Shown here piece by piece: positions 50,001 to 59,999 of a DNA stretch of 64,000 bases. The stretch covers positions 61,781,560 to 61,845,559 of the forward strand of contig NC_134839.1 of assembly GCF_965363235.1 (NCBI RefSeq), read 5' to 3'. Each line of letters starts with the position of its first letter. Position 1 is the first letter of the stretch. The stretch comes from Mytilus galloprovincialis (lineage: Eukaryota > Mollusca > Bivalvia > Mytilida > Mytilidae). Made by a program: the position numbers and the translations under genes. Below the pieces are notes generated by a model that worked only from the letters and a program-made list of their open reading frames with translations, was not told the origin of the DNA and searched no databases.

Positions 50001-53000
50001 GATCTCACAACATGTATATTGTTATTGTTGATCAAGTAACTTTGTTCAATCGAAACAATTATTCATTATTGAAAATAACGTGCCTATACGTCATACGTTG
50101 GGAATATGACAGTTGTTACCCATTCGTTTGATGAGTTGGTTGTGTTTCAGTTTTCGATTTTGCCATTTTTAAAGGGTCTTCCCGTTTTGAATTCTCCTAG
50201 AAGTTCGATATTTTTGTTATTTTACCTTTTAGATACAAACAACTGAGTTTACCATCGTTTATTATCTGTAATAGTTGAGATAAATGTCAGAAAAATCAAA
50301 TGTTCCAGCAAACAGTATTGCTACTACTGAAAAAAAGTAAAATCACAAAAATACTGAACTCCGAGGAAAATTCAAAACGGAAGTCTCAAATCAAATGGCA
50401 AAATTAAAATTAATGATAAAACAAATCAAACGAATGGACAACAACTGTCACATTCCTGACTTGGCAGAGGCATTTTCAAATGTAGATAAAGGAAGATTGA
50501 ACCTGTTTTTATATACGGTATTAACCTTTCACTTGTATGACAGTCGCATTAAACTCCATTATATGTACAACGATGCATGAACAAAACAGACATAATAGGT
50601 AAATAGTTAAAATATGGGCACAACAGTCATCATGATGTAGAGCAGATACAAAGAATCTCAAAGAAAGAGTAAAATTTTTGAGTCAATAACGAACTAACAA
50701 TGAATAACATGCTGAAAACCGACCAAAAGTCAAACAGCACTATACAAAATACAACATAGAAACATAAAATTGAGCAACTTGTTCGAATCAATAGACAAAC
50801 TCAAAGAGATTTTTAAATAACCAAAAATTTCTACATTTTCAAATGTTCAATACCAGGGTCTTGTTCTGGCTCATGTCGATCTACATGTACTTCTGATGGG
50901 AGAAAGATGGAAGACCTTGGTGGTGTTACCAACAGTATGTCTGGTGTACGAGAAGATAGCATAAACTGTAACAACTTTGCTGGAGCTGAAAATATTTTAG
51001 TGCACGAGTTTGCTCACCAGATTTACAATTACATGCCATCGTCAGATCACAACAGGGTATATTTTTTGTTTACCTTTTATAGCTCTCATCAAAAGTACAA
51101 GACATGCGTTATGTCTACACAAGACTCAACATTGACGCTAAAATCAAGACAGTATGAGGCTAAATCAAATCAGGACAAATAAGTTAAAAAGCATTAAAAA
51201 TTGAAGTTCCAAAACATGTTCACAAATAAGGCTAAAGCAAACTATACCTGAGGTAACAAACACCAGTATGTCGAACAATTATGCATTTATAAACATAGTA
51301 CCAAAATATTTCAAAATACTGAACATATATAAAATTGAAGGACAACAATTCTAAATGAACATTTTTTTCCAGATTTAACTATTTTTAGCCATTTTTTATT
51401 TATAATATTTCATGATCTTAGAATTATTTTTAAGAAAAAGAGAGGCGAAAGATACCAGAGGGACGTTCCAACTCACAAGTCGAAAATAAACTGACATCGC
51501 GATGGCTAGAAAAAGAAAAAGACAAACAGACAAGCAGTAGTACACAAAACACAACATAAACAACTAAAGACTGAGCAATACGAACCCCGACAATAACTGC
51601 ATGTAATCTTAAGTGATCATGAAGGGTTAGCAGATTCTGCTCCACATGTGGTACCCGTCGTGTTGCTCGTCTTAGTACAAACCCGGTAATATTAAGTCAA
51701 TGTCAAACTACTGACTACTTAATCGTTGTACTATATCGAACATAGTATATATTCGTCGGTAATTCCTACCGAGCGTTTGTTAGTTCTAGTTAATAAAAAC
51801 AACCAGTGTGTAGATATTTCTAAACAGATCTAATAATATTAACTGCAGTTTGCATGGCCTTTGATGCCGTTGTAGATTGACTACGTTTATAACTACGCAA
51901 ACCAACATCATATATGGACTGTTGGTACTTACGCTATGGCCAACCCTACTGAGTTTTGGGCTGAGGCGACTCAAGCTTTCTTCCACGTTACTGGCAGATC
52001 CGATGTTACAGGTGGTCTAAACATGTTAGTATATTATTGTGTACTATGTTTTATATATTTTTTTGGACTTTAGTATGATGTCAATTTTCACTTGTACATT
52101 TGATTTGGTTTACCTGAGCCCGCCTTCGTGTGCGGGAATTCTCGCTATGCTGATGACCCATTGGTAGCCTTCATTTGTATTCTACTTTTTGGTCTGGTTA
52201 TTGTATTTCTATATTATTTCTCATTTCAAAAATCTACAAAACTATATCACAAAAAATAACTCTGATTGTGATACCGTGAATTTTGGTGCGACGTACATTT
52301 TATCAATCATTATACATGTAGCTACATTGTATACATACTCATATACATATATTTTTGATAGTCCTGGCTTTCTGAACATACAAATAAATCGGTCAGCTAA
52401 TATAAAAAAATCATTAGAATTTTATGCAAAACTATACATTTTGACGGCATTTACTAACCATGTGTGGAAGGACGCAGAATATATTTTTGTTTATTTGGTC
52501 ATAATTTTTCTTTAGTTACTTTTATTTCAAATTAAGATAGTTGGAATATAAAGCAAATTTTAGGATGAAAAACAATTTTGTGTGTATCATCGGCAATTGA
52601 TAATTAACGCTTCACAACAAATAATTTACCAAAAAAACTATGAGAGTTCTGCTTCTATTGGTACCAATTTTGCTTAAAAACCCCAACATGAAATAGTCTC
52701 TGAATAATTTTTATGAAAAAAAACGTAGATTTACATGAAATATATAACAACAAATCGTAGACGACAAATCCTTATGCCCATTTACTGAATATCCAACATC
52801 TTTTTTCGTTCATAGAACACACTACGTATACCTCAAAATTTCTTTTGTTCCACAGAGAACATGCTGTAAACCCATATCTCCTTTTATTCACAAAAACAAT
52901 GTGTTTAAAAACTGGAAGGCAATAAAACATCACGTCAATAAAGTACACGACTTTGACGTTAACATACGACGTTACCAAAAGTGACACCAATATCATGCGT

Positions 53001-54600
53001 AACGTCTATATAATTATATTTGTTTAGGGGTCAGCTGAAGGACGACTCCGGGTGCGGGAATTTCTCGCTGCATTGAAAACCTGTTGGTGACCTTTTGCTG
53101 TTGTCTTCTCTATGGTCGGGTTGTTGTCTCTTTGACACATTCCCCATTTCCATTCTCAATTTTAAGAAGTTAGTTATGACAGGCGATTCAGAAAAGCAGT
53201 TAATACTTGCATATTACCGGTGTGATATCAGACTCAATTTTGCATACAAAAAAAAATAAATTAAGGATGTTCGCTTGTCATGTTCTTGGGATTTTTGTCA
53301 GATTTTTTGTAACTCTCTGGTTTTCTCCATTTGAATGCCTTTAAACAATTTGCCCATTGGCTCCCATTTTTATAAATCTTTCACATGTTTAATTATTACC
53401 CATCTGTAAAAGTCTTAAAAAATCTTTGCTATTTTTTAATAGTTTTTGAGAACTTAAACTTGTCAATGATAAAGCTATGAAAAATCAAGAGAGAACATTT
53501 TTCCAACAAAAATGTCAATGGCTAATATCTTGAAAACAAGCACATTGAACTATCTAATTCTTTTGATTCTTTAGTTCCATTATCAATATAAACTACTGTT
53601 ATGAAAAGCTTGTTATTTTGAAACTGAGTAGTGAACTTCCATAAAGAACGAAATCTGATTACAAAAGAGGGACGAAAGATACCAGAGACTCAAACTCATA
53701 AATCGAAAATAAACTGACAACGCCATGGCTAAAAAAGAAAAGGACAAACAGACAAACAATAGTACACATGCCACAACATAGAAAACTAAACAATAAAAAA
53801 CATGAACCCCACCAAAAACTACGGGTGATCTCTGGTGCTCCGAAAGGGTAAGCAGATCCTGCTCTACATGTGGCACCCGTCGTGTTGCTTATAAGATTAC
53901 AAGTTATGATTTATATTACATAATCCTGCTCAATATATGGGTAAACGTTAATATAATACATGTTTATAATGACAATTCAAATTTATAATGATATGTATAA
54001 TAGAACTGTGACGTCACGAACATGCAGTAGTTAACATGTTTGACCAAAACATTTTTTGACTCATACAAATACTAAAAAATACATTACTCTTTTAGCAAAA
54101 TCTTCCTTTTAATCATTGTGTTGTCTAAATATTTGGTCCGCTAAAACTTTTACTCATACACACATATGAATGACAATATTAAAAACATGGGTTAATTCTG
54201 CATTTTAACAGTTTTCCCTTAAATGCATGTAGGTTGAAATCATGAAGCAAAAAGAAAAAAACAAATACGTAAATGATATTGTCAGTATCTTGAAAATTGG
54301 ATGTTCAGGGAGTCAGTAGCATATCATGTAACTTATATCAATTCTTAATTAGTATCATATAAATAAAAAAAAATAAGCCAGTTACTAGTATTTATTCTTT
54401 TTATTTAATTGTAAAAAACCAACGCATTGTATTTCTATTTATAAATTTATTTTAGGTGTAACAACGGTCAATATGTATGTAGGAGTGAATCAGAAGGACG
54501 AGCTTATCTACAGAAACGTGACCCTTGGTTGTTCGAGGAATTATCAAAAATGTACACAAATAGTCATCCCAACACACCTAGTGGACTTACTGCATGTTAA
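40992..54600 (+). CDS. Secreted zinc-metallopeptidase-like protein (7 exons, 301 aa)
   Basis: Joined exons 40992-41031, 47213-47255, 47662-47833, 48336-48492, 50857-51056, 51876-52024 and 54456-54600 total 906 nt: 301 codons plus TAA. All introns are GT-AG and phases agree at each junction (1, 2, 0, 1, 0, 2). Residues 1-18 are a leader (MLILLSLTLSILS). The key site is ENILVHEFAHQIYNY with HEFAH at 187-191, followed about 40 residues later by NPTEFWAEATQAFF (E230 and E234). This is the HExxH plus downstream Glu layout of gluzincin metallopeptidases, in which the two His and a Glu bind zinc. The tail has DPWLFEELSKMYTNS and several Cys. It recalls a family of HEF(A/G)H proteins distantly related to lethal-factor-type peptidase domains; family name is inference. 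Secretion and peptidase activity are predicted, not shown. Confidence 0.85.
42110..42178 (+). repeat. Left terminal inverted repeat
   Basis: 69 bases from CACGGTGGGTATGG to GGGTGCTGGTG, an exact reverse complement of 47037-47105. The left target duplication GTAAA is at 42105-42109. Confidence 0.9.
43365..43650. repeat. Imperfect inverted repeat inside the 5.0-kb element
   Basis: TACAGCTCTTCTATAAAAGC and TTGCTTGCTATGTTTGCTTG at 43365-43430 face GCAAGCAATTTAATCAATGG and TATTTATAGAAGAGCTGTA at 43590-43648. A MITE-like insertion nested in the larger transposon. Confidence 0.6.
44120..44610. repeat. Second inverted repeat inside the 5.0-kb element
   Basis: CAATGAGTGTGTAGACAAAG and ATCTTTGGTTATCTTGCTTG (about 44345-44390) face CAAGCAAGCTAACCAAAGAT and GCCTACATACTCAATGG (about 44542-44588). 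The minus-strand frame at 44111-44362 lies in one arm and is not a gene. Confidence 0.6.
44620..46800. other. Unassigned interior of the 5.0-kb element
   Basis: AT-rich, no coding frame. Homopolymer runs and a possible repeat scrap at 46385-46440 (GTTGAAGGTCGTACAATGAC). Nothing else supported. Confidence 0.4.
47037..47105 (-). repeat. Right terminal inverted repeat
   Basis: Exact inverse of 42110-42178, ending CCATACCCACCGTG and followed by the target duplication GTAAA (47106-47110). Confidence 0.9.
47213..47255 (+). CDS. Metallopeptidase exon 2
   Basis: Encodes NALSQASVLNRHDL with 2 nt of the next codon, completing the leader and the start of the mature protein. Acceptor TTTGTAG, donor AG/GTAAGC. 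Confidence 0.7.
47325..47465 (-). repeat. GACGAAACGCGCGTCTG repeat
   Basis: Contains CAATACTCTTCAAATTCGTA, GACGAAACGCGCGTCTGTCG and GGTATCTATGATGAG. Same family as 62130-62270. In intron 2 of the metallopeptidase gene. Confidence 0.65.
47662..47833 (+). CDS. Metallopeptidase exon 3
   Basis: 57 codons plus 1 nt: ELDESSSIHHQNENSHHVR, then KNYYVNHNGQILSSHVN and ATQCVSQTSHYK. His- and Ser-rich N-terminal region of unknown role. Acceptor TTTTACAG, donor AAG/GTAAAG, phase 0. Confidence 0.8.
48050..48335 (-). repeat. Dispersed repeat (AGTAAAATCACAAAAATAC family), inverse copy
   Basis: Reverse complement of the family at 30670 and 50335. Its end, GTATTTTTGTGATTTTACTT, runs straight into the acceptor of metallopeptidase exon 4, so the polypyrimidine tract of that splice site is repeat sequence. 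Confidence 0.75.
48336..48492 (+). CDS. Metallopeptidase exon 4
   Basis: 52 codons plus 1 nt: AAHMIGLMVKHMSYNVFSG, GVGIFCSNEKVTVFPEFY and RNKAGCG. This matches the segment that precedes the active site in related HEF(A/G)H proteins as I remember them (pattern, not a search). Acceptor CTTTTTAG, donor A/GTAAGT. Confidence 0.85.
48500..50090. other. Metallopeptidase intron 4, left part
   Basis: No gene or clear repeat identified; AT-rich, with scraps such as TTGCTCAATCAAGTACAAAT that may be old repeat sequence. Confidence 0.35.
50095..50235 (-). repeat. Dispersed repeat, inverse copy (partial)
   Basis: GACAGTTGTTACCCATTCG, TTCCCGTTTTGAATTCTCC and TTTTTGTTATTTTACC are the inverse of the 50335 copy just downstream, so the two could pair in the transcript. 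Confidence 0.6.
50335..50665 (+). repeat. Dispersed repeat (AGTAAAATCACAAAAATAC family)
   Basis: AAGTAAAATCACAAAAATAC, CGAATGGACAACAACTGTC and TATGACAGTCGCATT match 30670-31000. The 61-codon frame at 50395 is a repeat artefact. Confidence 0.75.
50857..51056 (+). CDS. Metallopeptidase exon 5: active-site exon
   Basis: 66 codons plus 2 nt: SCSGSCRSTCTSDGRKME, DLGGVTNSMSGVREDSIN, NNFAGAENILVHEFAHQIY and NYMPSSDHNR. HEFAH provides two zinc-binding His and the catalytic Glu. A third His three residues further on is absent (Tyr-Asn), consistent with a Glu third ligand. Acceptor ATACCAG, donor AGG/GTATAT. Confidence 0.9.
51430..51685 (-). repeat. Retroelement 3' tail (YIDD family)
   Basis: GAGGCGAAAGATACCAGAGG through CCACATGTGGTACCCGTCGT is the inverse of the tail following the reverse transcriptase at 23690 and 38480. 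Its frames (for example 51430-51645) are not genes. In intron 5 of the metallopeptidase gene. Confidence 0.75.
51876..52024 (+). CDS. Metallopeptidase exon 6: third-ligand exon
   Basis: 49 codons plus 2 nt: IDYVYNYANQHHIWTVGTY, AMANPTEFWAEATQAFFHV and TGRSDVTGGLN. The E-F-W-A-E helix is the expected site of the Glu zinc ligand (E230 or E234). Acceptor GTTGTAG, donor AT/GTTAGT. Confidence 0.85.
52105..52240 (+). repeat. Dispersed repeat, diverged copy
   Basis: GCCTTCGTGTGCGGGAATTC, TCGCTATGCTGATGACC and GGTCTGGTTATTG parallel the block at 53030-53165. Confidence 0.5.
53030..53165 (+). repeat. Dispersed repeat (GGGTGCGGGAATTTCTCGC family)
   Basis: CAGCTGAAGGACGACTCCG, GGGTGCGGGAATTTCTCGC, TTGTTGTCTCTTTGACACA. 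A common mussel-type dispersed repeat as I recall it. In intron 6 of the metallopeptidase gene. Confidence 0.65.
53655..53900 (-). repeat. Retroelement 3' tail (YIDD family)
   Basis: GAGGGACGAAAGATACCAGA through CTACATGTGGCACCCGTCGT, the best preserved tail copy here, inverse to those at 23690 and 38480. In intron 6. Confidence 0.75.
54456..54600 (+). CDS. Metallopeptidase exon 7: C-terminus
   Basis: Encodes CNNGQYVCRSESEGRAYLQ, KRDPWLFEELSKMYTNSHP and NTPSGLTAC, stop TAA at 54598. The frame is fixed by the phase 2 junction (AT plus G gives Met). A longer open frame in another phase (54473-54751) runs into repeats and is not the gene. Acceptor TTTTAG. Confidence 0.85.
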
Positions 54601-54646
54601 CAAAACTTTATACGTATATTACTGTATATACTTTAATCTTTGCTGT

Positions 54647-54652
54647 AATAAA
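54647..54652 (+). terminator. Candidate poly(A) signal of the metallopeptidase gene
   Basis: AATAAA about 47 bases after the stop codon. Confidence 0.5.
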
Positions 54653-54654
54653 GT

Positions 54655-55165
54655 AACCTCCGTTAATCATCAAGGAAGGCCTTTTATAGCTTATACGACA
54701 TGTCTTTATGTGACCATTGTTGAAGACCGCACAATGGCCTTCGTCATTTAGCCTCTGTTGGATAGTTTTGTCATTGGTAATCATACTACATCTCTTTAAC
54801 TTTATTTATTTAGGTTTAATTGTTTGAATTGTTTTACATTGTCGTTGGGTTTTTTGTTGCTCTTTAGTATTTCTATTGATGGTTGTTTCTCTCTTATATT
54901 TGATGTTTCCCTCAGTTTTAGTTTGTAACCCAGATTAGATTTTCTCAATGGATTTATGACTTTTGAACAGCGGTATACTACTGATGCCATTAATTGCATT
55001 GTCATTTCGGGGCTATTGATAGCTGATTATGTGGTATGTGCTTTGCTCATTGTTGGCGACCTTATGGTGATTTATAGTAGTTAATTTCTGTGTTATTTGG
55101 ACTCTTGTGGAGAGTTGTCTCATTGGCAATCAAACTACATCTACTTTTTATATCTTAAAGTTACT
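54655..55165. repeat. Mosaic of dispersed repeats downstream of the metallopeptidase gene
   Basis: AAGGAAGGCCTTTTATAGC, then GGATTTATGACTTTTGAACA and GCGGTATACTACTG (inverse of the 20165 family), then GTGGAGAGTTGTCTCATTGG. No gene. Confidence 0.6.
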
Positions 55166-55463
55166 AAAAAATTCAAATAATGATTGTAGGGATCAACTAC
55201 AACAGACGAGTCAAAAGCTTCTAACTTGGGACAAACACATTGATATTGAGGCGGCGTAAACAGTGTTTGTGAACCTGTGACAATGTTGTAGCAGCACATT
55301 ATAAGAAAAAACTACAAAAAATATTTAGAAAAGGCTTCACTCACCAGATCGACTATAAGCTCCCGAAAATTAAAACAAACATAAATAAAAACGATATCGA
55401 TCTAAGAACAAATGTATTATTTATCTTGTTTGACAATAAATATGATTAGCTGCAGCAAATACT

Positions 55464-55469
55464 TTTATT
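55464..55469 (-). terminator. Poly(A) signal of the minus-strand cationic peptide copy
   Basis: AATAAA on the minus strand about 30 bases after the stop, matched by AATAAA at the same distance in the plus-strand copy (63716-63721). Confidence 0.6.
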
Positions 55470-55498
55470 CTTACAATCTACTGAAAATCAAGAGCGAT

Positions 55499-55617
55499 CT
55501 AGTCATCAAGACATTCATTACTCCAGCTATCACTTAAGTCGTCACTGGTGTCAGCACTACTGCTTCCCATACCACCACCTCTTCCTCTTGTGTCTTCGCA
55601 TCCCCACCTTTTTCCAT
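55499..55617 (-). CDS. Cationic peptide copy A, exon 3 (acidic tail)
   Basis: Encodes NGKRWGCEDTRGRGGG, then SSSADTSDDLSDSWSN and ECLDD, stop. Only one residue differs from copy B (T for R), and several base changes are synonymous, suggesting past selection. Confidence 0.7.
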
Positions 55618-56399
55618 CTTAAAATTTAAAATCATATAACAAATTTATTGCTAATTATAATCTAACACTATTGGCATGACATACTTTTTGAAATTTTATA
55701 AGTTCTTTGTTTGGTAAACGTTGGTTCTGATGGACCAAAAGTGTATTAACCTTTTGGTGTCTGATTTGTTAACATATTAAGTATTTCAAAGAAACATGTG
55801 CGAAAATCGTTTATTAACAGTATCATACGTTTTTATGTATTATGTGAGTCGAAATCGTTTATATTAGTACATTCAACTTTTCTAATTTTTCATACAAATT
55901 AACAATAAAAATTAAATATATTAAGTTTTTGTCGAGTAGTGCCTTATATTGAAATGTTTTGTTATAGTTGCCAGCAGCTAAGTATTGTGTTTGAATATAT
56001 TCAAACAATAATCTGGATTTTGTTTTAAAATAACCACTGTGAGAGACAATTCTTTCAATTGATTCTAAATCTAATATAAATCTAATATAAAGAAATGAAA
56101 ACTAAACCGTCGAGTGAAAATTACTATGTTACAACAAAGGAACTTACTTTTTCTAAATATTTTTCTCAGTTTTCCTCCTGGACGATATCCCGACGATATC
56201 CTACAAATAAAATTCGGATTATGAATCAGTTACAAAGTCACCATATAGCTTAATGAAATGAGACAATGTTAACCGAAAATGAGCATTTAATTCGGTCACC
56301 ACAAAATATTTCGTTAGTTACATGGGACTAAATCAACCGATTCTAAAATATGTAATCATTAAGACAAATCAATTGAAAACTGACATACAAAGTTACGGT

Positions 56400-56515
56400 G
56401 TGAGCCAAAGCTCCGTGTTGAAGGTCGTAGCTTGACCTATAATGGTTTACTTTTATAAATTATTACTTGGATGTATAGGTGTCTCATTAGCACCCATACC
56501 ACATCTTCCTAAATC
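56400..56515 (+). repeat. Dispersed repeat fragment in intron 1 of copy A
   Basis: GTGAGCCAAAGCTCCGTGTT, GACCTATAATGGTTTAC and CATACCACATCTTCCTAAAT are the distal part of the 15820 family. Short duplications of flanking intron (GAGACAATGTTAAC at 56260 and 56540) bracket it. Confidence 0.65.
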
Positions 56516-57171
56516 TAATTATCACATAGCTAAATGAAATGAGACAATGTTAACATAAACTTAGCATTTAATTTGGACAGAAACATGGTTTTCTTTTGGT
56601 AAGTAGGCTTGTATTCAACAATTTTCATCAATCAGAGAATGTGTTATGTGTCCAAAGGCTATAACTTAAGGATACAAGTTTTTAATTTATATAGCACTGG
56701 TATACACTTTGCTCTTTGTTCTTTATTGATGTATTCTTTTCGAAAATGAACTAGTAATTTAGTTCAGCAAACAGTCTCTCCTTAACACCTTTTTGAAGAA
56801 AACCCAACACAAAGACAAAAACAAAGAATATTTCATAACTTTGTAATTATATAAAAACTAGGTTTCAACTCCCTTCAGCAACATAGGCCATAGATGGATT
56901 TGGATATATTTTTTTTAGGTCTTTTTAGTTTTATAAATCTTCAACGTTTTCACCCCTCATGTATGCTTGGTCGTTCCTAATTAGGGTAAATGCAGAAAAA
57001 GGGCTTCGGACGAATGAAATTTACAACGTGTTGTTTTCTTTTTTTCTTTTTAAAAAAAATCCAACACAAAGACGTACACAATGATATAATGATCTAATCA
57101 GGAATTACTAAAACATATTGTTTTGCCAATTAGTAATAATATAGATGTGTACTTCAAATTTTGTATCTTAC

Positions 57172-57238
57172 CTTGGGCATCTGCGAACTCCAACAATAAA
57201 GCTACAATCAAGATCCCGAATAAAAGTTTTTTGTTCAT
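57172..57238 (-). CDS. Cationic peptide copy A, exon 1 (signal peptide)
   Basis: MNKKLLFGILIVALLLEFAD plus AQ, a textbook leader ending at a small residue. An upstream in-frame ATG would add MHQYVNKLILATTTEKKR, but the leader starts naturally at MNKK. Donor G/GTAAGA. Confidence 0.75.
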
Positions 57239-57388
57239 CCTTTTCTTTTCGGTTGTTGTTGCTAAGATGAGTTTGTTTACATATTGGTGCAAATGGTTTG
57301 GTTTTCATTTTTATGGAAATTCTTGTTTGTTTTGACAAATTCGTGAAATACAGTGTCACGTATTTCCAGAAAAAGAATATAAATCAAG

Positions 57389-57530
57389 TAAAATATACCT
57401 TTCAAATATGTCATTCTGTCAAGTTTACTTTCTTTTCGTATCTTGCTATGCTTTATACCTTTCAATATACCTTTCAAATATGTCATTCTGTCAAGTTTAC
57501 TTTCTTTTCGTATCTGGCTATGCTTATGTC
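57389..57530. repeat. Tandem duplication, period 82, upstream of copy A
   Basis: ATATACCTTTCAAATATGTC and AAGTTTACTTTCTTTTCGTA occur at 57393 and again at 57475. It lies in the likely promoter of the minus-strand peptide gene, so it could affect expression. Confidence 0.85.
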
Positions 57531-57539
57531 CAAATCCCT

Positions 57540-58683
57540 AGGTGTTTTTTTCTATTTTCTATGCACGTTTTTAGAAGAATTTACTTCCAAAGAAAAAGCG
57601 GAACATTATACTAACAGTTCTGCAAAGGAAATCTGAAAAATGTTAACGTAATTAAGAAGGTTGGACTATAAACAATCTTTGAAATTATAGAACTTCTCTA
57701 TAATACCTTATCTATATATGAAATATACAAAAACGAAAATCGAGGAAATTCATTCAATAATTTGATAATGTTACACATTTAATTAGAATTGAATATGACA
57801 GTCGGAAAATACTGCATATAACAACCACTATAAACCTGTATTTTTTTATTTTTTTTTTTTTTTTTACTTATTTTATTCTGATTTATATATATAAAGAGAA
57901 TACACTAAGATCATTTGGTTAAACAAATTTTGCAACAAATTACATACTTAAAAGCTTTAGATAATCAATTACCTTTGTTTGTACATATAATTTCATTTTT
58001 GTAATTGAAACTATTTTTTTTCAGATTTTGTTGTCACTTGCATAAATTACAAAATGATTTAAAAAATAAAATAACTGTTCTTACTTCTAATTTGGTCCTC
58101 TTTTCAAGCTTTTAATTTTAATTTGTATTTTTCTATTGCACAAATGTCAAAAGCGGGAAAGATGTCACTTTAATATTGAAGCTCAGTTTTCAGTGCAGCA
58201 ACATTGCCAAATGGTAATTCTGAACATAATAAGTATTTTTCTGACCTCTAACATAGTTGTAGAATATGTTAGCCTTCCGCTGCAAAGGTCAAGCAAGATT
58301 CTAGCGAATCTAGTTCATATTCTATCAATATCTTTGATTTATTCAAAACTTATTTTAACGTCAGCTGTCTAATTTGAAACATCGAACTATTCTGAGCATT
58401 TCTTTTGTATTATAAAGTCAAAGAATACATTGCTTTGCGATGTATATATGTAAAGGGAACGAAATTCATTACCGGTTCTATAAAGACATCATGCTAAAGG
58501 TTAGTAATCTTAGAGTCTTTAAGACTTTCTAGAAAAAAACGTACCCATTCTTCTACGTCTGCGAAAGTACCTATGATTGCTAGATCTAAAACTACTCCAA
58601 ATCCTAATAGTACTTATAATCGCGTTCTAATCTTTCATATCTTTTTTTGTCATGCCCCATGCGATAATGATAATGCTACCTAT
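57540..58683. other. Intergenic stretch
   Basis: AT-rich with homopolymer T runs. No gene recognised; the first exon of peptide copy B was looked for here and not found. Confidence 0.4.
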
Positions 58684-58836
58684 TGTGGGGACGATATCTT
58701 ATAATATAACTCTGATAAAATACACAACAGCTTTGTAGTCGGATATTTACTAGTTACTAAGAAAAAGATAAGGTGACGTCGACCTTGGTTACAATGTTTC
58801 TTCCGAGACGTTGTCGGTCCCGCGGTCTTCTCGACA
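58684..58836 (-). repeat. 3' LTR of the BEL/Pao-like element
   Basis: 153 bases, TG...CA ends, differing from the other LTR at only several positions, so insertion is fairly recent. Confidence 0.85.
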
Positions 58837-59089
58837 TTCTCGGTGCCTCAAAATTATTACTTTACGTAGAAAAGAAAATTGAAATACAATATATAAATAA
58901 CATTCAATTAAGATTAAAGTCTTTCAAAATAAAAAAAAAGTCACAGTTCTTTCACAGTTGAACTAACGTAGTTCATAAAACAAAATCGCATAACATTAAC
59001 AGTTCATAATCATGGCGCAACGCATTTTTTAAAACAAATAAGCTCGATCACTTTACTTCAAGAGTCCATAAAACTATTTAATGTTCTAA

Positions 59090-59851
59090 TTAATCGTTGT
59101 CGTGTTTCCATGGTAATTTTTCATAATCTTTGTAGTTGCGAAACTCTATATAGGTCTCTTTTCCGTGTACTCTTGGAGATTCTATTCCTGTAGCTTCAAT
59201 CTTCCTAAACGCTTCTAAGTCGTGTTCCTCTGTTTTATGTGAAATAAGAACATTGAAAATACTTGACGCTGTTAATAAGTGTGTTTTTTCTGACTGTAAC
59301 GGTCCAGAAAGTAAGTACCCTAATTTCGATTTGACTGTGGTGGGTCCGTTTCCGCGTACAACTTTATCTTCAACTATTTCCCAATAAAAATCGGCTCCAA
59401 TTAATAGTGAAATTTCGAATGTATCCTGTTGTGTAACTGGATGTGCGAGCTTTAGTCCTTTCAAATAGTTATTGTTCCTGTCAATGTAACGAATGTAGTT
59501 CTGTAACGGCGTAGCTATCATTGGAACGATTAATGCATGTATTGGGATTTTATGTCCAGTTTCAGTTTCAACATAAACTGTGACTTTATCGAGTCGCCTA
59601 GAATTAGTGTTGGTTTCTCCAAATGATGAGAGTTGAATATTGTCGGCTCCTTCTTTTTGTAGATTCAATTTACGCGCAAGACTCTCCGTTACAAAAGAAA
59701 TTTGAGCGCCTTCATCAAACAAAATATTCGTATCAGTGCAATGACGATCTGACCAAACGGGGGCCACGGCAGTTTTCAACAATACATTTGAGTGAAATTG
59801 TGCTGATGAGTGTAAAATCGTGGAATCTTCTTGTATCTCGGTGTCCTTCAC
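59090..59851 (-). CDS. BEL/Pao gag-pol fragment: aspartic protease region
   Basis: 253 codons. Contains the retropepsin-like site ILFDEGAQISFVTESLA, with D-E-G where D-S/T-G is usual, then LLIGADFYWEIVED and LGYLLSGPLQ as in DUF1758 domains of BEL/Pao polyproteins. Ends shortly after, before any reverse transcriptase. Confidence 0.8.
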   Translation of the reverse strand: MKDTEIQEDSTILHSSAQFHSNVLLKTAVAPVWSDRHCTDTNILFDEGAQISFVTESLARKLNLQKEGADNIQLSSFGETNTNSRRLDKVTVYVETETGHKIPIHALIVPMIATPLQNYIRYIDRNNNYLKGLKLAHPVTQQDTFEISLLIGADFYWEIVEDKVVRGNGPTTVKSKLGYLLSGPLQSEKTHLLTASSIFNVLISHKTEEHDLEAFRKIEATGIESPRVHGKETYIEFRNYKDYEKLPWKHDND

Positions 59852-59999
59852 AAGATTTACTATAGTTGATGTAGATGGCGTAGTTTCGTTCTTATTACAA
59901 CTGTTTAAAGAATTGTTCGTGTCAGAGTTACTTCTCTTGTCAGGGTCTGCGGTGTGTTTAACTTCGTTACATAAACTAATGTGGTGTCTTTTACTGCAG

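Larger units (their letters stand above)
55499..57238 (-). pseudogene. Secreted cationic-peptide precursor gene, copy A (frame broken in exon 2)
   Basis: Three exons on the minus strand: 57238-57172 (leader MNKKLLFGILIVALLLEFAD then AQ), 56200-56148 (GYRR repeat region) and 55617-55499 (NGKRWGCED, glycine linker, acidic tail ending NECLDD). Introns are GT-AG and phase 1. Exon 2 has lost one base in a G run relative to the copy at 63030 (53 against 60 nt), so the frame shifts after GYRR and meets a stop. Exon 3 is almost unchanged and its frame is intact. It may be a recent pseudogene, an allele, or an assembly error. The architecture (leader, basic Tyr/Arg/Gly segment, acidic tail) fits linear antimicrobial peptide precursors such as mussel myticalins, but I cannot assign a family. 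Confidence 0.65.

Noticed and set aside
51430..51645. Minus-strand frames here and at 53613-53876
   Set aside because: They lie in the 3' tail of the YIDD retroelement family, which is noncoding in the other copies.
52189..52515. 108-codon plus-strand open frame
   Set aside because: Very AT-rich, low-complexity hydrophobic translation inside a metallopeptidase intron, starting within a diverged repeat.
54473..54751. 92-codon plus-strand open frame over the last metallopeptidase exon
   Set aside because: It is in the wrong phase. The exon joins in frame only in the phase ending at 54600, and the longer frame runs on into dispersed repeats.
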